This document shows positions 1 through 7,553 of a stretch of 64,000 nucleotides of DNA, in pieces (the first letter of the stretch is position 1; each line of letters starts with the position of its first letter). A program made the translations under genes and the position numbers. Location of the stretch: the NCBI RefSeq assembly GCF_016907515.1, contig NZ_JAFBBY010000001.1, forward strand, positions 4,092,001 through 4,156,000. Direction: 5' to 3'. The notes beneath the pieces are model-generated. The model was not told the DNA's origin. It searched no databases and saw only the letters and a list, made by a program, of their open reading frames with translations. This DNA comes from Nocardioides nitrophenolicus (GTDB lineage Bacteria > Actinomycetota > Actinomycetes > Propionibacteriales > Nocardioidaceae).

Positions 1-573
1 TCGCGCGAGCGGCACGACGCGTTCGCTGAGGCACTGGCCTCGGCGATCGGCGCCATGAAGGTCGGCGACCCGCTCGACCCCGCCACCGAGATCGGCCCCA
101 TGGTCGCGCGGCGCCAGCAGGAGCGGGTGGCGTCGTACATCCGGCTCGGGCAGGAGGAGGGCGCCCGGCTGCTGACCGGCGGCGAGGGCCGCCCCGACGG
201 ACTCGACCGCGGCTGGTACGTCCGCCCGACCGTCTTCGCCGGCGTCGACAACACCATGCGGATCGCCCAGGAGGAGATCTTCGGCCCGGTCCTCTCGGTC
301 ATCCCCTACGCCGACGTGGCCGACGCGATCCGGATCGCCAACGACTCCGAGTACGGCCTGGCCGGCACCGTGTGGACCGCCGACCAGGAGGTCGGGCTCG
401 ATGTCGCCCGCGGCGTGCGGACCGGCACCTACGGCGTCAACACCTACACCATGGACTTCGCGGCGCCCTTCGGTGGCTTCAAGGCCTCCGGGCTGGGCCG
501 GGAGTTCGGGCCGGAGGGGCTGGCGCAGTACACCGAGGCGAAGTCGGTGTACCTGCCGCCGCCGGCGATGTAG
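1..573 (+). CDS. Aldehyde dehydrogenase, C-terminal part (5' end outside window)
   Basis: This is the C-terminal 190 residues of an NAD(P)+-dependent aldehyde dehydrogenase; the reading frame is open to base 1, so the start and the catalytic Cys lie upstream of the window. The family landmarks EEIFGPV and PFGGFKASGLGRE are visible, together with the oligomerisation tail that ends in TEAKSVYLPPP. The enzyme class oxidises aldehydes to carboxylic acids in the cytoplasm. The substrate cannot be told from this fragment. A stretch of 160 bp with a hairpin separates it from the next gene, so the two are probably not co-transcribed. Confidence 0.93.
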   Translation, partial: SRERHDAFAEALASAIGAMKVGDPLDPATEIGPMVARRQQERVASYIRLGQEEGARLLTGGEGRPDGLDRGWYVRPTVFAGVDNTMRIAQEEIFGPVLSVIPYADVADAIRIANDSEYGLAGTVWTADQEVGLDVARGVRTGTYGVNTYTMDFAAPFGGFKASGLGREFGPEGLAQYTEAKSVYLPPPAM

Positions 574-689
574 CGGGCGACGGCGACGGAAAAGTTGTCA
601 CGCGGATGACAAAATAAGCTCCTCCAGCAGGTTGGTGGCGCCTGGACCGTTGAGATCCGCCGGTCGGTGTGGCCATGATCCGCTCCTCA

Positions 690-714
690 GGGCCTCGCTT
701 CGGGTGCGAGGCCC
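690..714 (+). terminator. Hairpin between aldehyde dehydrogenase and the secreted peptide gene
   Basis: Nine-base perfect arms GGGCCTCGC (690-698) and GCGAGGCCC (706-714) enclose a 7-base loop. There is no T-run. It may terminate the upstream gene, or it may be a leader structure, because it ends only about 6 bases before the ribosome binding site of the gene at 736. Confidence 0.4.
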
Positions 715-735
715 GTCTCGGAGGGGGAGCAGCTG

Positions 736-1125
736 ATGGGCATGAGGACGAGGGCGCTTGGTTCGGTCGTCGGGGTGGGGCTGGTGGCGACGGCAGCGGT
801 CGTGGTCGGAGGTGCGTCGCTGTCGCCGGCCAGCGCGGCCTGCGCGGGAGGGTGGCGGTGGACGGCCGGCAACATCGCCAACTCGGAGCCGTCGTACGCG
901 AGTCATGAGTGCGCGGGTCTGGTGGCGCACCAGACGGTGGTCCGGATCAGGATCCAGGGCTGGTACAACAACGGCAGCGGGTGGTCCGAGAGCTCGCTGT
1001 CGGAGAAGTGGGTCGACCCGGGCGTCTGGGACAACAAGGCGGTCGTGGGCGAGACGATGGACGGCGTCACGCTGAAGGGTGAGCGCGTCGGTGGCGACAA
1101 CTCCGACGTCTACTACTCGTTCTAG
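736..1125 (+). CDS. Small secreted protein, possible lactococcin-972-like bacteriocin
   Basis: This 129-residue protein has a clear Sec signal peptide (RTR, then a hydrophobic core) with a likely cleavage after ASA at residue 34, leaving about 95 residues. The mature part is rich in Trp, Gly and Ser, has two Cys (about 36 and 59) and ends in YYSF. The pattern GVW, VG, then a terminal YY-x-F recalls the lactococcin 972 family, whose members are secreted without a double-glycine leader; this is a weak similarity made by eye. A GGAGGGGGAG ribosome binding site supports the ATG at 736. The gene opens a run of six same-strand genes ending in a MacAB-like exporter, which fits an exported peptide with immunity and transport functions. 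It could equally be an unrelated secreted protein. Confidence 0.6.
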   Translation: MGMRTRALGSVVGVGLVATAAVVVGGASLSPASAACAGGWRWTAGNIANSEPSYASHECAGLVAHQTVVRIRIQGWYNNGSGWSESSLSEKWVDPGVWDNKAVVGETMDGVTLKGERVGGDNSDVYYSF

Positions 1126-1141
1126 CCTGCTGGTGAGTGCG

Positions 1142-1987
1142 ATGCGTTGGAGAGCCGCCGCGGTTCTCGTGTGCGCGCTTGCCGCAGCGGGGTGTGCGAG
1201 CGATCCGGTGGGAAGCGGCGGCCCCGGCGAAGGACCGGGGTCGGCCGGGGTCGACCCGCAGGTCGTGGAGGACGTGATCGAGTACTTCCTTCCGATCCCG
1301 GGCGCGGAGAGCGCCGGTCGCGGTCGACGGATCGGCAACTTCACGAGCAATCTCCAGGTCCGAGAGGAATGCGGAGGGACGCCCATTCCGCTGGATCTGG
1401 TGCAGAGCACCAACGAGAGCACCTATCCAGAGCTCGACATGATCCGGGAGTGGGGGCTGCCGCCCATCTACTCGCCTGCTGAGCGGTACGGCCTGGACAT
1501 GGAGGACTACGAGGTCGGTGGTGAAGGCACGGACGGTGCGTGCTTGAAGAGGCTTTGGGAGGAGGACCGCGCAAAGGGCATCGACTCGGTCAGCGGTGTC
1601 GATTTCGAGGGCGTCGTCGACAAGCTCGCTCTACCGTGGCAGGAGGATCAGGAGCTGACGACGAGGAGTGATCCTCGGGTGCAGCCGTTGCGGGTGGCGA
1701 TGGCTCAGTGCCTGCGGGAGGGCTCGGGCCTGGCTGTGAGCGACGAGGACCCGTCGACGTCCTTCCTCAAGGGAGTCGACCGTGCCTACATCCTGGTGCC
1801 GGAGCCGGAGCGGGTCAGTGCCGAGACGGTGATGGAGTGGTCGGTGCTCTACGCCGACTGCGGTGAGCCCTACTACGCGAAGGTGAAGGAGCTGCTCGAG
1901 GAGGTGCGGCCGGCCTGGGTAGAACGCAACCGTGAGGTGATCGAGAACTTCGCCGCGAAGCTGGTGGAGCTCGGCTATGTCCCGTGA
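1142..1987 (+). CDS. Lipoprotein, first of a tandem paralogous pair
   Basis: This 281-residue predicted lipoprotein begins with a signal peptide whose lipobox LAAAGC puts the acylated Cys at residue 18. I chose the ATG at 1142; a GTG at 1133 is also possible. The mature part shares strong identity with the next gene, highest in the last 110 residues. Four Cys outside the lipobox are conserved between the two (in REECGG, DGAC, QCLREG and ADCGEP) and may form disulfides. I recognise no domain. The stop codon overlaps the start of the paralog by 11 bases. Lying between a secreted peptide and an exporter, it is a candidate immunity or accessory lipoprotein, which is inference. Confidence 0.8.
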   Translation: MRWRAAAVLVCALAAAGCASDPVGSGGPGEGPGSAGVDPQVVEDVIEYFLPIPGAESAGRGRRIGNFTSNLQVREECGGTPIPLDLVQSTNESTYPELDMIREWGLPPIYSPAERYGLDMEDYEVGGEGTDGACLKRLWEEDRAKGIDSVSGVDFEGVVDKLALPWQEDQELTTRSDPRVQPLRVAMAQCLREGSGLAVSDEDPSTSFLKGVDRAYILVPEPERVSAETVMEWSVLYADCGEPYYAKVKELLEEVRPAWVERNREVIENFAAKLVELGYVP

Positions 1988-2855
1988 TCGTCGTTCGCCA
2001 TGCTTCGCGGGTACGGCCGTCGCGGGTCTGGTTTGCGCGCTCGTGGTGGCGGGGTGCAGCAGCGAGCCGGCCACGGAGCCATCGCCCCGTGGTGACGCGA
2101 GCGCCCGGTCCGGGTCGGACCGGGTCGACCCGCAGGTCGTGCAGGACGTGATCGAGAGCTTCCTGTCGATCCCGGGCACGGAGAGCGTGGCGCGGAGCAC
2201 CCGCGTCAGCAACTTCACCAACAACCTCCAGGTTCGCGAGGAGTGCGGGGGGACTACCGTTCCGCTGGACCTGGTGCGCAGCACCAACAGCACCTTGTAT
2301 CCGGACCTGGAGCTGATCCGGGAGTGGGGCCTGCCGCCTATCTACTCGCCCGCCGAGCGCTACGGCTTGGACAGGGAGGACCACGAGGTCGGCGCCGATG
2401 GCACGGACGGTGCGTGCGTGGAGCGGCTCGACAAGGAGGAGGGGCCGCTGAGCGTTCGGGTGGGCCTCGACTTCGAGGGCGTCGTCGACAAGCTCGCCTT
2501 TCCGTGGCAGGAGGATCAGGAACTGACGACGAGGAGCGATCCTCGGGTGCAGCCGTTGCGGGTGGCGATGGCCCAGTGCCTGCGGGAGGGGTCGGGCCTG
2601 GCGGTGAGCGACGAGGACCCGTCGACGTCCTTCCTCAAGGGAGTCGACCGCGCCTACATCCTGGCGCCGGAGCCGGAGCGGGTCAGTGCCGAGACGGTGA
2701 TGGAGTGGTCGGTGCTCTATGCCGACTGTGGCGAGCCCTACTACGCGAAGGTGAAGGAGCTGCTGGAGGAGGTGCGGCCGGCCTGGGTGGAGCGCCACCG
2801 CGAGGTGATCGAGGACTTCGCCGCGAAGCTGGTGGAGCTCGGCTATGTCCCCTGA
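1977..2855 (+). CDS. Lipoprotein, second of a tandem paralogous pair
   Basis: This 292-residue lipoprotein has the lipobox VVAGC, with Cys27 as the lipidation site. It is a tandem duplicate of the preceding gene. The 3' 350 bases are nearly identical between the copies, while the linker after the Cys and a mid-region (after DGAC) have diverged. Its start lies inside the end of the first copy, and its own end overlaps the adaptor gene by the same 11 bases (GGCTATGTCCC), so the duplication kept the translational coupling at both junctions. Function is unknown; see the first copy for the immunity hypothesis. Confidence 0.82.
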   Translation: MSRDRRSPCFAGTAVAGLVCALVVAGCSSEPATEPSPRGDASARSGSDRVDPQVVQDVIESFLSIPGTESVARSTRVSNFTNNLQVREECGGTTVPLDLVRSTNSTLYPDLELIREWGLPPIYSPAERYGLDREDHEVGADGTDGACVERLDKEEGPLSVRVGLDFEGVVDKLAFPWQEDQELTTRSDPRVQPLRVAMAQCLREGSGLAVSDEDPSTSFLKGVDRAYILAPEPERVSAETVMEWSVLYADCGEPYYAKVKELLEEVRPAWVERHREVIEDFAAKLVELGYVP

Positions 2856-3951
2856 GCAGCAGGGACGGTCGGGGGTGAGGGGGCTGCTGGCGGCGCGGGG
2901 ACGGTTCCCGGTCTTCGTGGCGGGCGCGGCGGCGGCGTCGTTGGGGTGGCTGCTCGTCGTGACCCTGACGGCGTTGACGCCCGGCGAGGCTCGGGAGCGG
3001 CGGGCCGCTCCCGAGCTTCCGGTGCCGAGCGTCCGGGTCGAGAGCACGACGCTGCGTGAGGTGTCGTGGACGGACTGCTCGGTGAGCACGCAGTCGGTTC
3101 CGGTGGTCGTCTACGGGACCCCGGCGGGCTATCGGCCGGTGGTGACCGAGCTCGCGGCGGCGGGATCGAAGGTCGTGACGGGCAGCGTGCTGGCCGCCGT
3201 CGCGGGCCGGCCGATCGTCGCCGTGGTGACGGACGCACCGCTCTACCGCGACTTCACGGTGGGGGAGCGGGGCCCCGACGTCCGGGCGTTCGAGAGGGCG
3301 CTGGCCGCGGCGGGCCTGATCGGCTCGGCCGACGAGGTCCTCGACGCGGCGACGATGGCCGCCTGGCGGCGGCTCGACCCCGGCGCGGACCGGGTCGAGC
3401 TGGACTCGATCGCCGAGGTCCCAGCCGGCGCGCGGGTGGCCGAGGCGAAGGTCGACGTGGGTGACGTGGTCACCGCGGGCGCGGAGGTGCTGCGGGTGAC
3501 GGCGGCGGCCGACTACTACACCTGTCCCGGCCTGCCGCCGGACGTGGACCTCGAGGTCGGCTCGCTCCTGCTCGAGGTCGACGGCGAGCAGGTGGAGATC
3601 GACAGCCTGGTGCGGCCCGGCGACACCGAGGCCAGGGAGGGAGAGCCGTCGGCCGGGGAACCGGGCGGGGTGCAGGTGCGCCCGAAGGGGAGGGCCGTCG
3701 CCGGCGGTGCGCGACTCGGCGTGGTGTCCGCGGACAGCGGCGGCCCGGTCCTGGCCGTTCCGGTGACCGCGCTCAAGACCGAGAAGGACGGGCAGAGCGT
3801 GCTCGTCGTGCTCGACGGCCGGTCCCGCAGGACGGTGGCCGTGACCCTGGGAGCGACCGCGCAGGGCCTGGTCGAGGTCTCCGGCGAGGGCCTGCGCGAG
3901 GGCGACTCGGTGGAGCTCTTCGGGATGATCGCCGGCGGCGTCGGGGGCTGA
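2845..3951 (+). CDS. Membrane-fusion/adaptor protein with peptidoglycan-binding-like segment
   Basis: This 368-residue protein has one N-terminal membrane segment (about residues 24-45) and a mostly extracytoplasmic body. A segment around residues 135-165 (ERGPDVRAFERALAAAG) looks like a PG_binding_1 repeat. The flanking beta-rich parts with GSKV, GDVV and a late VPVTAL...GRSRRTVAVTLG stretch look like the lipoyl/barrel domains of MacA/HlyD adaptors. Such adaptors pair with an ABC ATPase and an FtsX-type permease, and exactly those two genes follow. The likely role is to couple the exporter to the cell wall for release of a peptide or lipophilic substrate. It is coupled to the lipoprotein gene upstream by an 11-base overlap. 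Confidence 0.78.
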   Translation: MSPEQQGRSGVRGLLAARGRFPVFVAGAAAASLGWLLVVTLTALTPGEARERRAAPELPVPSVRVESTTLREVSWTDCSVSTQSVPVVVYGTPAGYRPVVTELAAAGSKVVTGSVLAAVAGRPIVAVVTDAPLYRDFTVGERGPDVRAFERALAAAGLIGSADEVLDAATMAAWRRLDPGADRVELDSIAEVPAGARVAEAKVDVGDVVTAGAEVLRVTAAADYYTCPGLPPDVDLEVGSLLLEVDGEQVEIDSLVRPGDTEAREGEPSAGEPGGVQVRPKGRAVAGGARLGVVSADSGGPVLAVPVTALKTEKDGQSVLVVLDGRSRRTVAVTLGATAQGLVEVSGEGLREGDSVELFGMIAGGVGG

Positions 3952-3956
3952 CGACG

Positions 3957-4625
3957 GTGATCGAGCTGCGCGGGATCGGCTTCGCGGTGGCGACGCCGCG
4001 GCCGACGCGGATCCTGTGGCCGACCGACCTCGACATCGGGGACGGCGAGTCGGTGGCGATCGTCGGTCCTTCGGGCGCGGGGAAGACCACCCTGGCCTCG
4101 ATCGTGGGCGCGCTGCAGGCGCCCTCGGAGGGGACGTACCGGTTCGACGGGGTCGAGGTGACCGGCCGGTCGCTGCGGGAGCTCGCCCGCTTCCGGTCGG
4201 ACCATCTCGGGTTCGTCTTCCAGAACTCCCACCTCGTCGAGGAGCGCACCGCCCAGGCCAACGTCGAGCTGGGGCTGGGCGACCCTTCGCTCGGTCCGTC
4301 CGAGCGCGGGGAGCGCTGCCTCGAGGCGCTGGGCCGGGTCGGGCTGGCCGACATCGCGACACGGCGAGCAGCGGACCTGTCGGGCGGTGAGCGGCACCGG
4401 GTCGCGATCGCCCGAGCCCTGGTCAAGCAGCCCCGCGTCGTCATCGCCGACGAGCCCACCGCCGCGCTCGACCAGGCGACCGGGCGCGCGATCCTGGAGC
4501 TGCTGGCCGAGGTTCCCCGCCGGGGCTCGACCCTGGTCGTGGTGACCCACGACGTCCGGGCGGCGGAGATGGCCGACCGGGTGGTCCGGGTCGTCGACGG
4601 CAGCGTGAGCGAGGACCGCGCGTGA
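3957..4625 (+). CDS. ABC transporter ATP-binding protein (MacB/LolD type)
   Basis: This 222-residue ATPase has Walker A GPSGAGKT at residues 37-44, signature LSGGE near residue 141, Walker B VVIADEP, and the switch His in VVVTHD. Length and the motif FVFQNSHLV place it with the LolD/MacB subfamily that powers mechanotransmission rather than solute import. The start is a GTG five bases after the adaptor stop. Its last codons overlap the permease start by 4 bases (GTGA), so the two are translationally coupled. Confidence 0.92.
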   Translation: MIELRGIGFAVATPRPTRILWPTDLDIGDGESVAIVGPSGAGKTTLASIVGALQAPSEGTYRFDGVEVTGRSLRELARFRSDHLGFVFQNSHLVEERTAQANVELGLGDPSLGPSERGERCLEALGRVGLADIATRRAADLSGGERHRVAIARALVKQPRVVIADEPTAALDQATGRAILELLAEVPRRGSTLVVVTHDVRAAEMADRVVRVVDGSVSEDRA

Positions 4626-5839
4626 GTACGCCGTCCGCGGGGTCCGCGCGGAGCCGGTGGCGCGCGCTGGACCGACTGACGCGCGACGCGGGGGCGTCCC
4701 TGCTGCTCAGGCCGGGACACACCGTCGGCATGGTGGCGGGCATCATGCTGGGCGTCGCCAGCGCGCTCGCCGCCGTCGTGATCGCCGAGACCCAGCAGGC
4801 TCAGGTGGACCTGCGCTTCGACCTGCAGCGCTCGAACCACGCCGTGGTCAAGGCGATGTGGTCGACGCCCGACGGCTTCGACCCGCGGCAGGTCCGCCAG
4901 ATCGGGGCTCTCGAGCCGGTCGAGGCGGCCGGCGAGTTCTCGGTGTGGATCGAGGCGGCCCGGGTCGCCGGCTCCGCGGGCCTTCACGCGACCTCGGCGC
5001 CGGTCCTGGTCGCCGACCCGGGTGGCGTCGAGGCGACCGGGACGAGGGTGGTCGAGGGCGCCTCGGCCGACCTGCTGGGGCTGGCCGGCCCGGACCCGGC
5101 CCGGTTCGCCTGGGTCGGGGTGGGCCTGGCCCGTGAGCTCGGGGTGGGCCCGGCCTCCGACGGCCGCACCGACGCCCAGATCGTCGTCGGCGGCCAGCCG
5201 CTGAGCGTCGCGGGTGTCGTCGACAACCGCGGGCAGTTCGGGTACGCCGACCGAGCGGTCGTGGTCTCCCGCCCGGTCGCGACCACCGTCCTCGGCGGGG
5301 AGGGGAGCAACGCCCGGCTGGTCGCCCACGTCCGGCCGGGCTCCGCGGCCGCGGTCGTCGACTACATGCTGCGCGCGGCGGACCCCTCCGGACAGCTGCC
5401 GCTCGTCGATGCCACCCCGCCCGACGGCGAGCGGCTGGTCGCCGACGTCGGCGCCGACCTCCGGCTCATCGGTGCGGCCATGGGTGCCTTCATCGGTCTG
5501 GTCGGCATGGTCGCCGTGGCCAACACCCTGATGATGTCGGTGCACCAGCGGCAGCGGGAGCTGGGGCTGCGGTCCGCGATCGGCTGGAGCCGGCGCCGGA
5601 TCGGGCTGCTCGTGCTCACCGAGTCGGCGGTGGCCGGCCTGATCGCCGGTCTCGTGGGCAGCGGGCTCGGGCTGGCGGCCGCGGCGGCCTGGTGCTGGCT
5701 GAGCGGGTGGACCCTGGTGGTGCCGCCGCTGCTGCCGTTCGGGGTGGTGCTCGGCGGCCTGGCGGCGAGCCTGGTCGGCGGCCTGATCCCGGCGCTGCGG
5801 GCCTCGTCGATCTCGCCGCTGACGGCCATGCGGTCGTGA
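4622..5839 (+). CDS. ABC transporter permease, FtsX/MacB family
   Basis: This 405-residue protein has the MacB layout: an N-terminal membrane segment (about residues 38-58, GMVAGIMLGVASALAAVVIA), a long extracytoplasmic MacB_PCD-like domain, and three C-terminal membrane segments, the first being the FtsX core with MMSVHQRQRELGLRSAIGWS. It ends in SISPLTAMRS, the usual FtsX-type C-terminus. With the adaptor and ATPase just upstream it makes a complete MacAB-like exporter. The start is GTG, overlapping the ATPase stop. The substrate is unknown, but the small secreted protein at the head of the block is an obvious candidate. Confidence 0.9.
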   Translation: MSTPSAGSARSRWRALDRLTRDAGASLLLRPGHTVGMVAGIMLGVASALAAVVIAETQQAQVDLRFDLQRSNHAVVKAMWSTPDGFDPRQVRQIGALEPVEAAGEFSVWIEAARVAGSAGLHATSAPVLVADPGGVEATGTRVVEGASADLLGLAGPDPARFAWVGVGLARELGVGPASDGRTDAQIVVGGQPLSVAGVVDNRGQFGYADRAVVVSRPVATTVLGGEGSNARLVAHVRPGSAAAVVDYMLRAADPSGQLPLVDATPPDGERLVADVGADLRLIGAAMGAFIGLVGMVAVANTLMMSVHQRQRELGLRSAIGWSRRRIGLLVLTESAVAGLIAGLVGSGLGLAAAAAWCWLSGWTLVVPPLLPFGVVLGGLAASLVGGLIPALRASSISPLTAMRS

Positions 5840-5847
5840 GCGGAGTG

Positions 5848-5861
5848 CCTTGACATCAAGA
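5848..5861. promoter_or_regulatory. Palindromic operator-like site upstream of gabD2
   Basis: CCTTGACATCAAGA is a near-palindrome about 75 bp before gabD2. It differs in only two positions from the perfect palindrome TCTTGACGTCAAGA found upstream of icd at 63363. The shared site suggests one regulator acting on both genes. The regulator is not identified here. Confidence 0.4.
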
Positions 5862-5921
5862 CGAGATGTGTAAAGCGGCACATTCGTTACCGAGCGGTAG
5901 CCGCGGGTGACCTCGCTCACC

Positions 5922-5927
5922 TAGGCT
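5922..5927 (+). promoter_or_regulatory. -10 box for a leaderless gabD2 transcript
   Basis: TAGGCT ends 6 bases before the ATG at 5934. This spacing puts the transcription start at or next to the A of the ATG. There is no Shine-Dalgarno sequence, which fits a leaderless mRNA. Confidence 0.55.
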
Positions 5928-5933
5928 CGTGCC

Positions 5934-7553
5934 ATGAGCGAAGCGTTTCCCGGTTCCGGTGGCCCGGTCGTGGACGGCCCGCACGACCCCGAGCACGACC
6001 CGCGGGCGTCGTACGCCCTCGAGCCGGACTACGTCGCCCGGCTGACCGAGCGGATCGTGGCGACGACCGGGCGGACCACCCAGGTCTCCTCGCCGATCAA
6101 CGGCGCTCCGGTCGCCAACATCCCGCAGTCCAGCGCCGACGACGTCGCCGAGGCCTTCCGTCGGGCCCGGGTGGCGCAGGCGGCGTGGGCGCGGGTGTCG
6201 ATCGACGAGCGGGCCCGGATCCTGCACCGGCTCCACGACATCGTGCTCGACCGGCAGGCCGAGATCATGGACCTGATCCAGCTCGAGTCCGGCAAGGCCC
6301 GCAAGCACGCCTTCGACGAGCCGCTCCACATCGCGCTCACCGCGCGCTACTACGCCCGCACCGCCCACCGGCACCTCGACACCCAGCGCCGTCCGGGCGT
6401 CGTACCCGTGCTCACCAGGGTCGAGCTGAACCGGGTCCCCAAGGGCGTTGTCGGCATCATCTCGCCGTGGAACTACCCCTTCACGATGGCGCTGTGCGAC
6501 GGCCTCCCGGCCCTGCTCGCCGGCAACGCCGTGGTCACCAAGCCCGACGCGCAGACCATGCTGTCGGCGCTGCTCGGCGCCCAGTTGCTCGAGGACGCCG
6601 GCTTCCCGCGTGAGCTGTGGCAGGTCGTCGCCGGCCCGGGCCGCGAGCTCGGCACGCCCATCATCGAGCGGGCCGACTACATCTGCTTCACCGGCTCCAC
6701 CGCCACCGGCAAGATCATCGCCAAGCAGGCCGCCGAGCGGCTGATCGGCTGCTCGCTGGAGCTCGGCGGCAAGAACCCGATCCTGGTGCTGCGCGACGCC
6801 GACGTCGAGCGGGCCGCCGAGGGTGCCGTCCGCGCCTGCTTCTCCAACGCCGGCCAGCTCTGCGTCTCGACCGAGCGGATGTTCGTCGCCGACGCGGTCT
6901 ACGACCGGTTCGTCGAGCGGTTCGTGGCCCGCACGAAGGCGATGAGCCTGGGCGCCACGCTCGACTGGGACGCCGACATGGGCACCCTCATCTCGGCCGA
7001 CCAGCTCGAGACGGTCAGCGCCCACGTCGACGACGCGGTCGCCAAGGGGGCCCGGGTGCTCGCCGGCGGCAACGCCCGGCCCGACCTGGCGCCGTACTAC
7101 TTCGAGCCGACGATCCTCGAGGGCGTCACCCCGGAGATGACCTGCTTCGGCCACGAGACCTTCGGTCCGGTCGTGTCGATCTACCGCTTCCACGACGAGG
7201 CCGACGCGATCGCCCGCGCCAACGACGGGGACTACGGCCTCAACGGCTCCGTCTACACCCGCGACACCGCCCGCGGCCGGGCCATCGCCCGCCAGATCAA
7301 GTGCGGCACGGTCAACGTCAACGAGGCCTTCGGCGCGACCTTCGCCAGCATCGACGCCCCGATGGGCGGCATGCGCGAGTCGGGCATGGGCCGGCGCCAG
7401 GGCGCCGAGGGCATCCACCGCTACACCGAGACCCAGTCGGTCGCCACCCAGCGGCTGATCCGGTTCGGGCCGATGCTCGGGATGTCCGACGAGGGCTATG
7501 CCCGGTTCATGTCCGCCTCGCTGCGGGTGATGGACAAGCTGGGGCGCGCATGA
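5934..7553 (+). CDS. gabD2: Succinate-semialdehyde dehydrogenase, GabD2 type
   Basis: This 539-residue aldehyde dehydrogenase resembles mycobacterial GabD2 (Rv1731 type) over its length, as I recall that sequence. Visible landmarks are the WNYPFT substrate-channel motif, FTGSTATG in the nucleotide fold, Glu at about 276 in LELGGKNP and the catalytic Cys at about 310 in SNAGQLC. It should oxidise succinic semialdehyde to succinate with NADP+, feeding the TCA cycle in the cytoplasm; the exact substrate is inferred from the family. The stop overlaps the choD start (ATGA). It is probably leaderless, with a palindromic site further upstream. Confidence 0.85.
   Translation: MSEAFPGSGGPVVDGPHDPEHDPRASYALEPDYVARLTERIVATTGRTTQVSSPINGAPVANIPQSSADDVAEAFRRARVAQAAWARVSIDERARILHRLHDIVLDRQAEIMDLIQLESGKARKHAFDEPLHIALTARYYARTAHRHLDTQRRPGVVPVLTRVELNRVPKGVVGIISPWNYPFTMALCDGLPALLAGNAVVTKPDAQTMLSALLGAQLLEDAGFPRELWQVVAGPGRELGTPIIERADYICFTGSTATGKIIAKQAAERLIGCSLELGGKNPILVLRDADVERAAEGAVRACFSNAGQLCVSTERMFVADAVYDRFVERFVARTKAMSLGATLDWDADMGTLISADQLETVSAHVDDAVAKGARVLAGGNARPDLAPYYFEPTILEGVTPEMTCFGHETFGPVVSIYRFHDEADAIARANDGDYGLNGSVYTRDTARGRAIARQIKCGTVNVNEAFGATFASIDAPMGGMRESGMGRRQGAEGIHRYTETQSVATQRLIRFGPMLGMSDEGYARFMSASLRVMDKLGRA

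Noticed and set aside
2683..4362. Long open frame on the minus strand opposite the exporter genes
   Set aside because: The protein is low-complexity Arg/Pro/Ala and overlaps recognised adaptor and ATPase genes; high GC removes stop codons from the other strand.
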